Below, piece after piece: positions 1-9,531 of a stretch of 64,000 nucleotides of DNA. The notes beneath the pieces are model-generated. The model did not search any database. It was not told the origin of the DNA and saw nothing but the letters and a program-made list of their open reading frames with translations. The DNA is from Actinacidiphila guanduensis (lineage in GTDB: Bacteria > Actinomycetota > Actinomycetes > Streptomycetales > Streptomycetaceae). The first letter of the stretch is position 1. The number at the start of each line of letters is the position of its first letter. The stretch is from contig NZ_FNIE01000001.1 in the NCBI RefSeq assembly GCF_900103985.1, forward strand, positions 1 through 64,000. The letters are read 5' to 3'. The position numbers were made by a program, and so were the translations under genes.

Positions 1-1133
1 GGCGTAGGGGCGGATGTCGGCGAGCGCCTGGAGCAGGGGCTGGCCTTCGGCGGGGCGGTAGCCGTCGATGCGCAGCCACACCGGGCCCGAGAGGCCGTGC
101 TCCTTCAGGCGGTCCAGGGTCGTCATCACCAGGGGAATGCGGCCGGCGAAGTCGAGGTAGAAGGGGTAGAAGTCTCCCTCCCGGTTGACGCCGTGATAGC
201 TGCTGGTCCCGCGCCTTGGTGCCCAGTGCTCGCGGGACAGGCCCGCGACCGCGCGCATCCAGTTGGTGAGCGCCGTAGGGCCGGCCCCGGCGGGGACGAT
301 CGCCAACGGCGGCAGCCCGGTCAGGCCGGTGCGCCGGTGCGCCGGTGCGCCGGTGCGCCGGCGCACCGGTAGAGCGTCTCCCAGAACGGGACCGTGTCCA
401 CGTGGCCGATCCTGCCGCGGCCGGAACTCGGAGGCAGTGCCGGGTCGCGGACCCGACGGGCGTAGAAGTCCGCGTAGGCGCCGACCTTGTCCGCCAGCAC
501 GTGGACGGACTCCGTCGCCCGGTCGACCTCCACCATCAGCAGCGGCACACCAGCCGCCTTGTCCTGGAACACCGCGTCGCTACGGACGTTGCGCTTACCC
601 GAGCTGGTGAGCGGGTGCGGGACCTCGGTGCGCCAGCAGTCGATGCTCCCGATCCCGGCCGGGGAGCCGGGCAGGGTGCCGCCGCAGGTGAAGGCCACGA
701 TCGTGTGGTTGACGGCCATCGCGTGCGGAGCACCGCCCGCTCCGGCTCCCCGCGCGCGGCCGCCCATCAGCTCCGGGTCGCGCCCCAGCTTCTCGGCGGC
801 CGACTCCAGGCCGGCCGGGGTCAGGCCCCACAGCTTCTGCGACGGCTCACCTCGCCGGTCCGGCGCCCCGAACTTCCCCGCAGGCCCCGCCGTGCTGCCC
901 GCCGCGACCACCAGCTTGTCGGCCTGAAGCACCAGCAGGGCGTTGCGGATCGCCTTGTTGTCCGACAGATGCGGGCGGACCAGGCGCATGATCTGCGTCG
1001 CGGTCGCCACCTTCAGAACCCCCAGCACCCCCAGCACATCGGCCTGGTCGCGCACCGTCGCCCGCGGCCGCCGCGCCTCCTTCTGCCCCGCCTTCGCCCT
1101 CGGCTTGGTCACCGAGCCTGCCCTGTCCGTCAT
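1..1133 (-). pseudogene. Replication-relaxation family protein, out of frame at an 8-bp repeat; runs off the window
   Basis: An ATG frame starting at 1133 (RBS GGGGAGG just upstream) runs 270 codons. Its N-terminal half has the winged-helix-like region of replication-relaxation proteins (VLGVLGVLKVATATQIMRLV), followed by LLMVEVDRATESVHVLADKV. Such proteins are typical of actinomycete plasmids and integrative elements. After VPFWETLYR the frame enters an 8-bp repeat and stops at 321-323. A second minus frame is open from about 327 to base 1 and carries the expected family continuation (GLTGLPPLAIVPAG, later TTLDRLKEHGLSGPVWLR). Deleting one 8-bp unit would join the two frames, so the gene is either phase-variable or freshly broken. 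It is last in an operon with the two genes upstream. Family assignment is by recall of conserved blocks; the exact biochemical role is not established. Confidence 0.75.
326..365. repeat. 8-bp tandem repeat (CCGGTGCG x4 plus one degenerate unit)
   Basis: Four perfect copies of CCGGTGCG (326-357) are followed by CCGGCGCA (358-365). The tract lies inside the coding sequence of the replication-relaxation gene. Because 8 is not a multiple of 3, gain or loss of a unit changes the reading frame. With the present copy number the frame is OFF; loss of one unit or gain of two would restore it. Confidence 0.9.
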
Positions 1134-1203
1134 CCGACGCCTCCCCGCCGACGATCGCTTCGTGGAGGCCCTCCATCGTCGCCTGCGCCGGCCGCAGGCC
1201 AGC

Positions 1204-2121
1204 TCAACTGTCCTGTGGTGCGGCCCTGGCCGCGATGTCCAGCAGGGCGGCGCGCATCTGGCCGGCGTCGTCGCCCGCGCGGGCGGCGGCCTGAGCGCTC
1301 TGGCGCTCCATCTCCTCGATCTCCTCGTCGCTGAGGTCCCAGACGTCCCGCGCGCCCCCGTAGGTGCGGTCTGACCGCCAGTCGTCGTAGTCCTCGTCTT
1401 CCCTGAGCCGGCCCGTGCGCCGCTTGATGCGCTCGTCCGTGCGCAACTGCTCCTGGCGGCTCTCCACCGCGGGATGGCCGTCCAGGCACAGGTAGGCGGC
1501 GGCCGACACCGGGGGCTGCTGACGGTCGCCCCGGCGGGCGTCGGCGATGCGGTCGCGGGCGGCGCGCAGCCGGGCGTTCTGCTCCGGGGTGCTCTCCAGG
1601 GCCGTGAGCAGTACGAGCAGTTGTCCGTCGGTGGGCAGGACGCGGCCGTGCATGATGAGTTGGATCGTGGAGCGCGGCACGCGCAGCCCGGCCTGGGCGG
1701 TGGCCGTCTCCAGCAGGCGGAGCGAGATGCCCGACTGCTTCCACAGCCGGTGCAGGTGCTGGCCGAGTTGCCCGGTGGTGCGGATCTTGCGGCGCTCGGC
1801 GGGACCGGCGGCGGGCGCGGCCTCCCTGGCCGCGGCCCGCCACAGCGCGTAGGCCCGGTCCACGCGGGCCTGCCGGACCCGCGGGGACGGATCCCCGCAG
1901 GCCCAGGCGTAGGCGTGCACCGCTTCCCAGCGTGGCAGCCGCGCGCCGGAGACGACCTCGGTCAGCGTGCTGCGCCCGCAGTGCCTGGCGGTGCCCGCGG
2001 TGCGGGCGGCCATCTGCTGGTAGGTGAGCTGCGTCCGGGTCTTCAGCTCGCGCAGGAAGCCGACGAGCCGGCGCAGGGCCGGCTTTGCCGCCGGATCGAC
2101 CGCGCACATGGGGCGCGCCAT
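1204..2121 (-). CDS. Helix-turn-helix DNA-binding protein of a mobile element
   Basis: This 305-residue protein has an N-terminal XRE-like helix-turn-helix at residues ~28-75 (LTYQQMAARTAG...CGRSTLTEVVSGARLPRWEAV). A second HTH-like segment lies at ~120-165 (RLLETATAQAGLRVPRSTIQLIMHG). The C-terminal third is acidic and unstructured (EDEDYDDW, DEEIEEMER). Its ATG starts one base after the stop of the small membrane protein gene, so the two are probably translationally coupled. The replication-relaxation gene follows 70 bp downstream. This order is common in actinomycete integrative elements and linear plasmids; a regulator or copy-control role is an inference from position and HTH content. 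Confidence 0.8.
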   Translation of the reverse strand: MARPMCAVDPAAKPALRRLVGFLRELKTRTQLTYQQMAARTAGTARHCGRSTLTEVVSGARLPRWEAVHAYAWACGDPSPRVRQARVDRAYALWRAAAREAAPAAGPAERRKIRTTGQLGQHLHRLWKQSGISLRLLETATAQAGLRVPRSTIQLIMHGRVLPTDGQLLVLLTALESTPEQNARLRAARDRIADARRGDRQQPPVSAAAYLCLDGHPAVESRQEQLRTDERIKRRTGRLREDEDYDDWRSDRTYGGARDVWDLSDEEIEEMERQSAQAAARAGDDAGQMRAALLDIAARAAPQDS

Positions 2122-2122
2122 A

Positions 2123-2368
2123 TCAGCCGTTCCGCTTCCCGCGGCCGCCGGGGCCGCGGCGGATCAGGTCGGCCACCGCCACCGCGATGAGGGTGAGGGC
2201 CTGCGAGGCCTGGATGCCGCTCATCGCGAGCGCGGCCAGCACGAGCACGACCACCACAATGACGGCCGCGTCGGGCGCCGGCAAGTGCCGGGAGCCGGGC
2301 TGCGCGCTGTGCGGCCACAGGGGGGTGTGCGGCGAACCGCCGCACGGGCAGGGCAGGTTGAGCGACAT
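2123..2368 (-). CDS. Small single-TM membrane protein
   Basis: This 81-residue product has a short Cys/His-containing N-terminus (LPCPCGGSPHTPLWPH). One strong hydrophobic helix follows (residues ~34-64, AAVIVVVVLVLAALAMSGI), with a basic tail (IRRGPGGRGKRNG). A good RBS (CAGGAG) precedes the ATG. It is the first gene of the three-gene leftward operon. Small membrane proteins at this place in Streptomyces mobile elements are often spread/transfer proteins, but no specific family is recognised here. Confidence 0.7.
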   Translation of the reverse strand: MSLNLPCPCGGSPHTPLWPHSAQPGSRHLPAPDAAVIVVVVLVLAALAMSGIQASQALTLIAVAVADLIRRGPGGRGKRNG

Positions 2369-2647
2369 ACGGTTTTCACTCCTGCGTCAGATCGGGGGAA
2401 TCGAAGACCCCGGGTCGGGCGGAGGCCTTTCGGCGGGCCGCCCCGGATGACGCCGATAGTGCAGTGCCGAGGGGTGCTGCGGCCACTCCAAAGGTCCGCC
2501 GGCGTCGGCGACGTCTGCGCGAGCGTTGCGGCGTTTCGGCGATGACGGCAGGTCAGATGAGGCGGGAAACCCCATTGACCCGATTGCGTCCAGAAACAGA
2601 AGTCGAACAGGTGAACGACATGGGGGTGTGCCCGCTGTAGCGAGGGC

Positions 2648-2700
2648 AGCAGTCGGCGGTGGCGCCGGGGTGCGCATGAGGTGCGCCGCCGCCGACTGCT
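2648..2700. terminator. Long GC-rich hairpin in the 2369-2910 gap
   Basis: The left arm (about 2648-2666) begins AGCAGTCGGCGGTGGCGCC. It pairs with the right arm (about 2680-2700, GGTGCGCCGCCGCCGACTGCT) with one or two mismatches and a ~14-nt loop. It lies upstream of the leftward operon at 2368 and beyond the 3' end of the Abi-like genes at 2911, so it fits a terminator for those genes. No gene is visible in the remainder of the 540-bp gap. Confidence 0.55.
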
Positions 2701-2910
2701 CCGGCCGCAGCCACCCTTGCCACCGCCGGCACTGATGGACCTCCGCGCGGCACGGGCCGCGGCGGCGGGCATCACGATCACGGTCAACGAAGCGGCCTCA
2801 GCCTGCAGGCGCGCCCCATTCGCGGCCGGCTGTGCCGGGCGGCCGCCCCTGCTCCCGGCACGGCGGCAAGTCGTCCCGGGCGCGCCGCCGAGCGCCCGCC
2901 GGGCGCGGTG

Positions 2911-3849
2911 CTACGCGGAGCGGGGCGAGAGCTCTCCTCGCTCGGTGCGGTCCTGCCAGGTGTCGAGCACGAACTCCGTCACGGTCACGGTGCTGTTCAA
3001 CGCCAGGCGGGCGTGCCGGGCCAGTGCCGGGCTCGGTGCGGTGCGTCCGTGGCCGAGCCCGAGCTGGTTGCGCAGCTCGGCCAGACCCTGCACCGTCGTG
3101 GTGAGGGTGCGCAGGATCTTGACCACCGTCGCGCTGGCCTTGGAGCTGCCGGCTACCGCGTCGGCATTCAGGCCCAGCAGCGTCGTGACCCGCCTGAACA
3201 GCGGCGGCAGGTCCTCTCCCCGGGGGTATTCGACGCCCTGGTGTTCCAGGATGATCTTGCAGAGGCTCTCGACGAGTTCCTTGCACGACGCGATCGCTGC
3301 GGCCGGATCGCGCTCCAGACCGGCCCTGATGCGCTCCTGGTGCTCATGCAGGACACGGGGGTCGGTCAACAGGGGGCGTGCCTCGAACTTCAGGTCCGGC
3401 CGAGCGCCGTGGAAGGACGCACGGGGACCGCCGGCGTAGACCGGCAGCCCGCTGATGTACTCGGCCGGGTAGAGCTCGAAGCCGTCCTTGGCGAGGATGT
3501 CGTTGAGTTTCTCGGCCAGACGTTGGACCTCGGCCGGGTCCCGGCGCACCACGGGGTGGAGCATCTCGGCGAGGAAGTCCATCAGCGGCTGCGGAGAGTC
3601 GCTGTTGAGGCCGAAGCGGGCATCGGTGAACACCCACTCCGGCGGCCAGTCGTCGTTGTTGACGCAGTGCTGCCAGATGTCCTCCCTGGCCGTGGCACGC
3701 CGGTAGCCGTCGCCTTCGAGGGCGTCTAGGTCGTACAGGCGCTCCAGGAACCTCACCTCGTCCAGATCGCCCCACCACCAGACCCTCTCGACGACCAAGA
3801 GGTCCAGGATGCGCTGGCGGGTGACGACAGTGAGCTGCTGCGGTGCCAC
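2911..3849 (-). CDS. Abortive-infection-like protein with C-terminal Abi_C domain (copy B)
   Basis: Start taken at GTG 3849 (VAPQQLTVVTRQRILDLL), which has the RBS GAGAAAGA. Longer upstream frames only add Pro/Arg-rich sequence from the neighbour's repeat. The 313-residue protein has an N-terminal AbiJ-NTD-like domain (ILDLLVVERVWWWGDLDEV, then FLERLYDLD) and a C-terminal Abi_C domain (SCKELVESLCKIILEHQG, LAELRNQLGLGHG, LALNSTVTVTEF). Proteins of this type act in phage-abortive infection in some systems; that role is family-level knowledge, not shown here. It lies 40 bp downstream of a same-length paralogue with the same C-terminal layout, probably in one transcript. Confidence 0.75.
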   Translation of the reverse strand: MAPQQLTVVTRQRILDLLVVERVWWWGDLDEVRFLERLYDLDALEGDGYRRATAREDIWQHCVNNDDWPPEWVFTDARFGLNSDSPQPLMDFLAEMLHPVVRRDPAEVQRLAEKLNDILAKDGFELYPAEYISGLPVYAGGPRASFHGARPDLKFEARPLLTDPRVLHEHQERIRAGLERDPAAAIASCKELVESLCKIILEHQGVEYPRGEDLPPLFRRVTTLLGLNADAVAGSSKASATVVKILRTLTTTVQGLAELRNQLGLGHGRTAPSPALARHARLALNSTVTVTEFVLDTWQDRTERGELSPRSA

Positions 3850-3889
3850 AGGTCGGCTCTTTCTCGCTGGGGTTCGAGTTCGCGCGGGC

Positions 3890-4834
<945 letters not shown>

Positions 4835-5162
4835 ACCGGCAGATTACGGGGCCGGTGGTCGAGCGGTCCGGCATTTTCTACCGTGCAGCTCTGGCAGCGT
4901 ATCGATGGAGGCGTCGGTCCAGGATCGGCTTATGGCGTCCGGGCCGGCTCTCCAGGATGTGCTCGCATGTCCGGGCTCCTGCCGTGAACTCGGCGCAGGT
5001 CGAGGGACTGGAAGGCCAGCTCCAGGGGGGCGGCCTCGCCGCCAAGCGAGCCAATCACGGGACAAATCAGAGGGGGGACAAGGGGGGCGGGACAAGGGCC
5101 AGCTCCCGCGCGGACCCACCCCGAAACTGAAGGTCACGCTCCACGACGGCCAGCAGTTCTAA
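4835..5162. other. Non-coding gap upstream of the Abi pair, interrupted by the IS
   Basis: No convincing gene. The left part should hold the promoter of the leftward Abi pair. The right part contains a G-rich run (GGGGGGACAAGGGGGGCGGG around 5071-5093) and a short + frame ending KLKVTLHDGQQF and TAA at the IS insertion point, possibly the tail of a lost gene. Confidence 0.5.
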
Positions 5163-5189
5163 CTGATCGTTTCAGAATGAGTTGAGCCG
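5163..5189 (+). repeat. IS left inverted repeat
   Basis: Begins CTGATCGTTTCAGAATGAGT. It differs from the reverse complement of the right end at a single position (G versus A at position 13). Confidence 0.92.
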
Positions 5190-5230
5190 CGGGTCTTGCG
5201 CCTAGCGATCTTGGTCGGCAAGGTGTCCGG

Positions 5231-6036
5231 GTGCGTGCTGATCTTGTTCCGGATGACCTGTGGGAGCGCGTGGCTCCGCTCCTGCCACCCTCTCCTGAGC
5301 GCCGCCGCCACCCCGGGCGACTGCGTGCTCCCGACCGGGCAGCCCTCACCGGGGTGATGTACGTACTACGGACCGGCGTCGCCTGGCGTGATGTCCCGGC
5401 CGAGATGGTCGGCTGCTCCGGCGTGACGGCCTGGCGCCGTTTGCGGGACTGGACTGAGGCCGGCGTCTGGCCGCGCCTGCACGCGGTCCTGCTGACCGAG
5501 CTGCGCCACGCCGACCTGCTGGATCTTGAACACTGCGCTGTTGACGGCTCGCATGTCCGGGCCCTCAAAGGGGGGATCACGTCGGCCCCTCGCCGGTCGA
5601 CCGTGCCCGTCCTGGCTCCAAACACCACCTGATAGTCGACCGGCACGGAACCCCGCTCGCCGTCACGCTCACCGGCGGCAACCGACACGACGTCACCCAG
5701 CTGCTGCCTTTGCTCGACGCGGTCCCGCCGATCCGGGGGCTGCGAGGACGGCCTCGTCGCAAGCCGCGGCACCTGTATGGCGACCGCGGCTACGACTTCG
5801 ACAAGTACCGACGGGCGTTGTGGGCGCGTGGCATCAAGCCGGTGATCGCCCGACGCGGCGTCGCCCATGGCTCCGGGTTGGGCAAGACCCGCTGGGTGGT
5901 AGAGCGCACATTCGCCTGGCTGCACCAGTTCAAACGGCTCCGCATCCGCTACGAACGTCGCGCTGACCTCCACCAGGGCCTGCTGGAACTGGCCTGCAGC
6001 ATCATCTGCCTCCGACGACTCCGAACGATGTGCTGA
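5231..6036 (+). CDS. IS5-family (IS427-like) transposase in two overlapping frames
   Basis: The first frame starts at GTG 5231 (MRADLVPDDLWERVAPLLPP), contains the first catalytic Asp in AVDGSHVRALKGG, and ends at 5632. The rest is in the -1 frame: VDRARPGSKHHLIVDRHGT, LYGDRGYDFDKYRRAL (second Asp), TRWVVERTFAWLHQF (catalytic Glu), ending at 6036. The switch coincides with AAAGGGGGG (5567-5575), where a ribosome could slip -1 on GGG GGG. Many elements of this group make the full DDE transposase by programmed frameshifting, so the gene may be active; a simple inactivating mutation is the alternative. Total length ~268 residues is normal for the family. Confidence 0.85.
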
Positions 6037-6109
6037 CGCATCAGCGACCTCCGCGAGGGGTTCATGAGGTTCGGATTGGACTGTAGAGGTGCGATATGGA
6101 CCTCACTGG

Positions 6110-6835
6110 TTAGAAGTCGGGTTGAACGCGCAGCGTCGCCAGGGCGGCCGGCGCCTGGTCCGGCTTGAACGACCAGCCCGGCATGCCGCCCCAGGCGATC
6201 GACACCCTCAAGTACTCGACCAGGGTGATGCCGGATCGGCCTGCCACGCCGTGAATGACCGGGTCGGGCACGAACTGGGCCATCTCGATCTCGTGGGTGG
6301 CACCGCTGATGTTGGCCTTGTGCAACTCGTCCGGTGCAAAGTCGAAGAAGAACCCATCCTCGCCAACCTCGGGGTCGTCCTCAACGGCGTCCTGGTAGTC
6401 GCCCCAGCTCTCCCGCAGGTGCTGCACAGTCGGAAGCACCAGCGGGTCAGGAAGTACCGGGGCGGCGCTGTACTGGCTCCCTGCGGAGTAGCACTCGTTC
6501 AGCGCCGCGCAGTCCCCAGCGAACCACGCGCCGCCAACCTGGCGGAAGCATGCGTCCAGAGCCGGCGGCACAGGGCCCATCTCAGCACGAAGAAGATCGA
6601 GCTCCCGCAGATCCTCGGCCGTGACCGGCTCCCGGACGGGCATGACAGGCACGAGTCCGAGGTCGGTCAGCTGCTCCGCGAGACGGTCCACATGGCCTGC
6701 CACACGCTGCATCGTCGCAAACGCCACCCCTCGGCAGTCCTCATCAAGCGCATCTGGAACTGAGCCAAGACGGCGCAGTTCGGCCCAGACACCATCATGA
6801 TCACCACTGATGTACCGCTGCGTAAAGGAAGTCAC
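6110..6835 (-). CDS. IS passenger gene, SUKH/SMI1-like hypothetical protein
   Basis: The start is uncertain: GTG 6835 (VTSFTQRYISGDHDGVW) looks most natural, but the frame is open to a TTG inside the right inverted repeat (6919) and also offers an ATG at 6892. The ~241-residue product has an N-terminal helical part, then PPALDACFRQVGGAWFAG. Later come FDFAPDELHKANISG and TLVEYLRVSIAWGGMPGW. The last two blocks resemble SUKH (SMI1/KNR4-type) immunity-like proteins; this is recognition by eye and needs a profile search. It is convergent with the transposase and lies wholly between the IS ends. Confidence 0.6.
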   Translation of the reverse strand: MTSFTQRYISGDHDGVWAELRRLGSVPDALDEDCRGVAFATMQRVAGHVDRLAEQLTDLGLVPVMPVREPVTAEDLRELDLLRAEMGPVPPALDACFRQVGGAWFAGDCAALNECYSAGSQYSAAPVLPDPLVLPTVQHLRESWGDYQDAVEDDPEVGEDGFFFDFAPDELHKANISGATHEIEMAQFVPDPVIHGVAGRSGITLVEYLRVSIAWGGMPGWSFKPDQAPAALATLRVQPDF

Positions 6836-6911
6836 CGAGGCACCCTGTCCAACATCAGCATCCGTAGGCAAGCCCCGAACTGCCTGCGGCATCCCCCACG
6901 TCCTTGCTCCA

Positions 6912-6938
6912 CGGCTCAACTCATTTTGAAACGATCAG
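6912..6938 (-). repeat. IS right inverted repeat
   Basis: Reads inward CTGATCGTTTCAAAATGAGT on the minus strand and is followed outward by the TAA duplication. The far 5' end of the passenger reading frame overlaps it. Confidence 0.92.
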
Positions 6939-6944
6939 TAAGCC

Positions 6945-7200
6945 GTGGCCGAGGGCCAGCGCAGCGCGGCCGACGCGTCGTGGTGGTACCTGCTGCAGAT
7001 CCACCTTCCGGCCGCCACCCAGCGTTTCGGCCGCCCGGCCGACGAACCCGCCCTCGTCGACTTCACCGCCCCCGCCTCCCGCCGCGAGCCGATCGAGGGG
7101 CAGGCGTACGACCAGATGCCCACCGAGCGCGTCGGCACCACCCCGGCCTGGAAGGTCGAGGAGCCGGTCCACTTCGGCACTGAGCACGGACCTGCCCGCA
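6945..7200 (+). pseudogene. Unrecognised coding remnant beside the IS
   Basis: A + strand frame reads ASWWYLLQIHLPAATQRFG, DEPALVDFTAPASRREPI and TPAWKVEEPVHFG with protein-like composition, then degenerates after ~7200. Its beginning coincides with the IS right flank. It may be part of a gene disrupted by older rearrangement, since the left flank does not provide a continuous frame across the insertion site. The rest of the gap to 7383 shows nothing. No family recognised. Confidence 0.35.
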
Positions 7201-7383
7201 TCGTCCACCCGCGGCACCTGCCATGCCGTACCGCTCACACCGCCGGGCGCAGTGAACCGGCACTCCCCCCGCGGTGGCGTGTGACGCGTGGACGGTGCGC
7301 GACGAGGATGGCTGTGACAGTCAGGTCCGGGACCCGAGTCCTCCTGGTGACCTGGGGGCGGGGCGCGGCCGAGGGCATCATCG

Positions 7384-9525
7384 TCACTCCGGCAACCCAG
7401 GCTCCCGCGGGCCCTGCTGCCAGTGGGCAAGTCTGCTGTGGATGACCTTCGTCCGAGGATGGTTGGGGCCGAGGATGCGCCGGGCCTCGGTGAGCAACTG
7501 GCCGAGCGCGGCGGCGGCACCGGTCGGATCTCCTGCCTCGCCCCGCCAGTGCGCGAGGTCGCCGCGTACGGAGAGCGTGTAGGGGTGGTCCGTGCCGAGG
7601 ACGCGCTCGACGACGGGGAGCAACTCGGCGAAGCAGGAGACCGCCGCGGCTGGGTCACCGGCCCTTCCCTGCCATTCGGCCAGGCTGCCCATGTTGTTGA
7701 GAGTCCCCGGGTGGTCCCAGCCTTGCGAGGTCAACCGGTCGCGGACCACTTGGGCGAGCGCGGTCACGGCGCAGTCGGGATCGCCGGTCTCACCGCGCCA
7801 GTGGGCCAGGCTCGCCCGGGTGTCGAGGGTCAGGGGATGGGTGTCGTGGAGGATTCGCCGGAAGTCGTCGAGAACCTGGGCTAAGCCGACGACGGCCCCG
7901 TCGGGATCGCCCGCCTTTCCCTGCCAGTGCGCCAGGCTGCTGCGGACGAGCAGGGTGTTCAGGTGGTCGGGACCGTTCTGTCGTGCGGTGTCCGCGAGCA
8001 ACTGGCGCAGGGTGCTGGCGGCGCCGGCGGCGTCCCCCGCCTCTCCTTGCCACCGAGCCAGCTCCCACTGTGCTGTGAGGATGTCGGGGTCCTCAGAGCC
8101 GCGGAGCCGCCGTGCAAGGGCCACGATGCTCTGGAAGTGGTCACGCGAAACGCCTTCGAGCCCCGCTTCACCGAGGCTGCGGCCATACCGGCTGAGCAGC
8201 GGATGGACTGCGGCCTGGACGAGGGCCTCGTCGGCACATGCGATGAGATTTGCGGTGTTGGCACGTAGCGTCAGCGCCAGAAGCGGGTCGCCGCCGTCGA
8301 TCTCCGGCCACAGGGCCAAAAGCGCGTCCCCCATCGCCCGCGCGTACGCGTGATGCTGGTCCGCCGGCAGCGATTCGCGGGTGGCCCGCTGAACCAGCGC
8401 GTGGACGCGGACCGTCCCGTAGGCGGTATTTATCTCCTGGATCAGGCTCAGCCTGTGCAGCACCTGCAGCCCTCGTCCCACGATCCCCCAGACGGGGACG
8501 AGGTCCGGCATTGCGGCGACATAGAACCTCTCGACGGACCGGCCGTAGAGGACAGCGACCGGAACTCCGTTGGGGTCTCCCAGCGCGAGCAGCTGCATCA
8601 AGGGGCGTGCTGCGCCGACGGGTTCCTGCTGGTCTGCCCGGTCCAGAGACAGCGACCAGACCGCGGTGACCGTTACGGTCTGGTCGTCGGGCAGGCGGTT
8701 CGCCCGGGGCAGCGCGTCGGCCAGCCTCCGACGGCGGTCGGCCAGCAGGTCGCGGTATTCCGTCACGCCCATCTTCCTGTCGGCGATGTAGGCGGCGGCC
8801 TGCGACAGTGCCAGCGCCAGATAGCCCAGATCCGACGCCAGGCCGGCAAGGTCGTGGCGGGACTCGGTTCGTCCGTGGACGGCGAGCGCCGACGACAGGT
8901 AGGCCACCGCTTCGTCCGGGGTGAACAGGCCGACCTCGATCCTGCGGCGGCCGGTTCCCAGCAGTGCCGGCTCGCGGCTGCGGGTCGTGACCAGGGTGCG
9001 CCCGTTCGGGGTCTCCGGCGGCCAGAGCCCCCGCAGGTCGTCCGGTTCGGCGAGGTCGTCCAGGACCACGAGCCACTGGTGGCGTTTCGCCCGCAACCAG
9101 GCCAGGAACATCCCCGCGGCCTCCTCGCGATCCCGCGGATCGGCCCCACACACCTCGACGCCGGCTCGCGCGTACCCCGACACGATGTCCTCGCGGCTGC
9201 TCGCGGTGATCCACACCAGCAGCTCCAACGTACCCTCGTCCCACGCCTGGTGGGCGAAGTCCGCGGCGAGCTGCGTCTTCCCGACCCCGCCCATCCCCAC
9301 CAGTAGCTGGCACAGCACCACTGTCTCTCCGGCGGAGACCGCCGAGCGCAGCCGGTCGGCCTCCGCACGGTGCTGGAACGAGCGTGCACGCAACGGGACC
9401 ACGCCCACCTGGTGAGGCAGTGTGGCCGGCGGCCTCGGAGCGCTGACGAAGGTGTTGTTCTGGATGTTGCCGTCGCCCCACATCGCGCCGGTGGGGCCGA
9501 AGAACGTGCTGCCGTTCCCCGTCAT
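7384..9525 (-). CDS. NB-ARC STAND NTPase with C-terminal TPRs and N-terminal amyloid-like motif (bacterial NLR)
   Basis: 713 residues. Residues 5-26 hold a Gly/Asn motif (GSTFFGPTGAMWGDGN then IQNNTF). The NB-ARC ATPase follows: P-loop GMGGVGKT at ~77-84, Walker B LVVLDDL at ~150, sensor region GRTLVTTRS at ~180, and the MHD-like VHALVQRA at ~390. The C-terminal ~300 residues are TPR-like repeats with the recurring core LAHWxGxAGDPxxA. Such proteins are signal-transducing switches, often anti-phage or self/non-self sensors. It sits 6 bp downstream of a small membrane-helix protein bearing the same motif at its C-terminus, so the NLR is probably the sensor that triggers that effector by motif templating. 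The coupling is inferred from sequence and gene order. Confidence 0.9.
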   Translation of the reverse strand: MTGNGSTFFGPTGAMWGDGNIQNNTFVSAPRPPATLPHQVGVVPLRARSFQHRAEADRLRSAVSAGETVVLCQLLVGMGGVGKTQLAADFAHQAWDEGTLELLVWITASSREDIVSGYARAGVEVCGADPRDREEAAGMFLAWLRAKRHQWLVVLDDLAEPDDLRGLWPPETPNGRTLVTTRSREPALLGTGRRRIEVGLFTPDEAVAYLSSALAVHGRTESRHDLAGLASDLGYLALALSQAAAYIADRKMGVTEYRDLLADRRRRLADALPRANRLPDDQTVTVTAVWSLSLDRADQQEPVGAARPLMQLLALGDPNGVPVAVLYGRSVERFYVAAMPDLVPVWGIVGRGLQVLHRLSLIQEINTAYGTVRVHALVQRATRESLPADQHHAYARAMGDALLALWPEIDGGDPLLALTLRANTANLIACADEALVQAAVHPLLSRYGRSLGEAGLEGVSRDHFQSIVALARRLRGSEDPDILTAQWELARWQGEAGDAAGAASTLRQLLADTARQNGPDHLNTLLVRSSLAHWQGKAGDPDGAVVGLAQVLDDFRRILHDTHPLTLDTRASLAHWRGETGDPDCAVTALAQVVRDRLTSQGWDHPGTLNNMGSLAEWQGRAGDPAAAVSCFAELLPVVERVLGTDHPYTLSVRGDLAHWRGEAGDPTGAAAALGQLLTEARRILGPNHPRTKVIHSRLAHWQQGPREPGLPE

Positions 9526-9531
9526 CGGCGG

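Larger units (their letters stand above)
5163..6938. mobile_element. Complete IS5-family insertion sequence with passenger gene
   Basis: The 1776-bp element is bounded by 27-bp terminal inverted repeats (5163-5189 and 6912-6938, 26/27 identical). It is flanked by a 3-bp direct repeat TAA (5160-5162 and 6939-6941), matching the TNA target duplication of IS5-family elements. It holds a rightward frameshifted transposase and a leftward passenger gene occupying the right half. Most IS5 elements of this group are 0.8-1.0 kb, so the extra ~0.8 kb is the passenger segment. Intact ends and target duplication imply that transposase and passenger moved as one unit. Confidence 0.9.
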
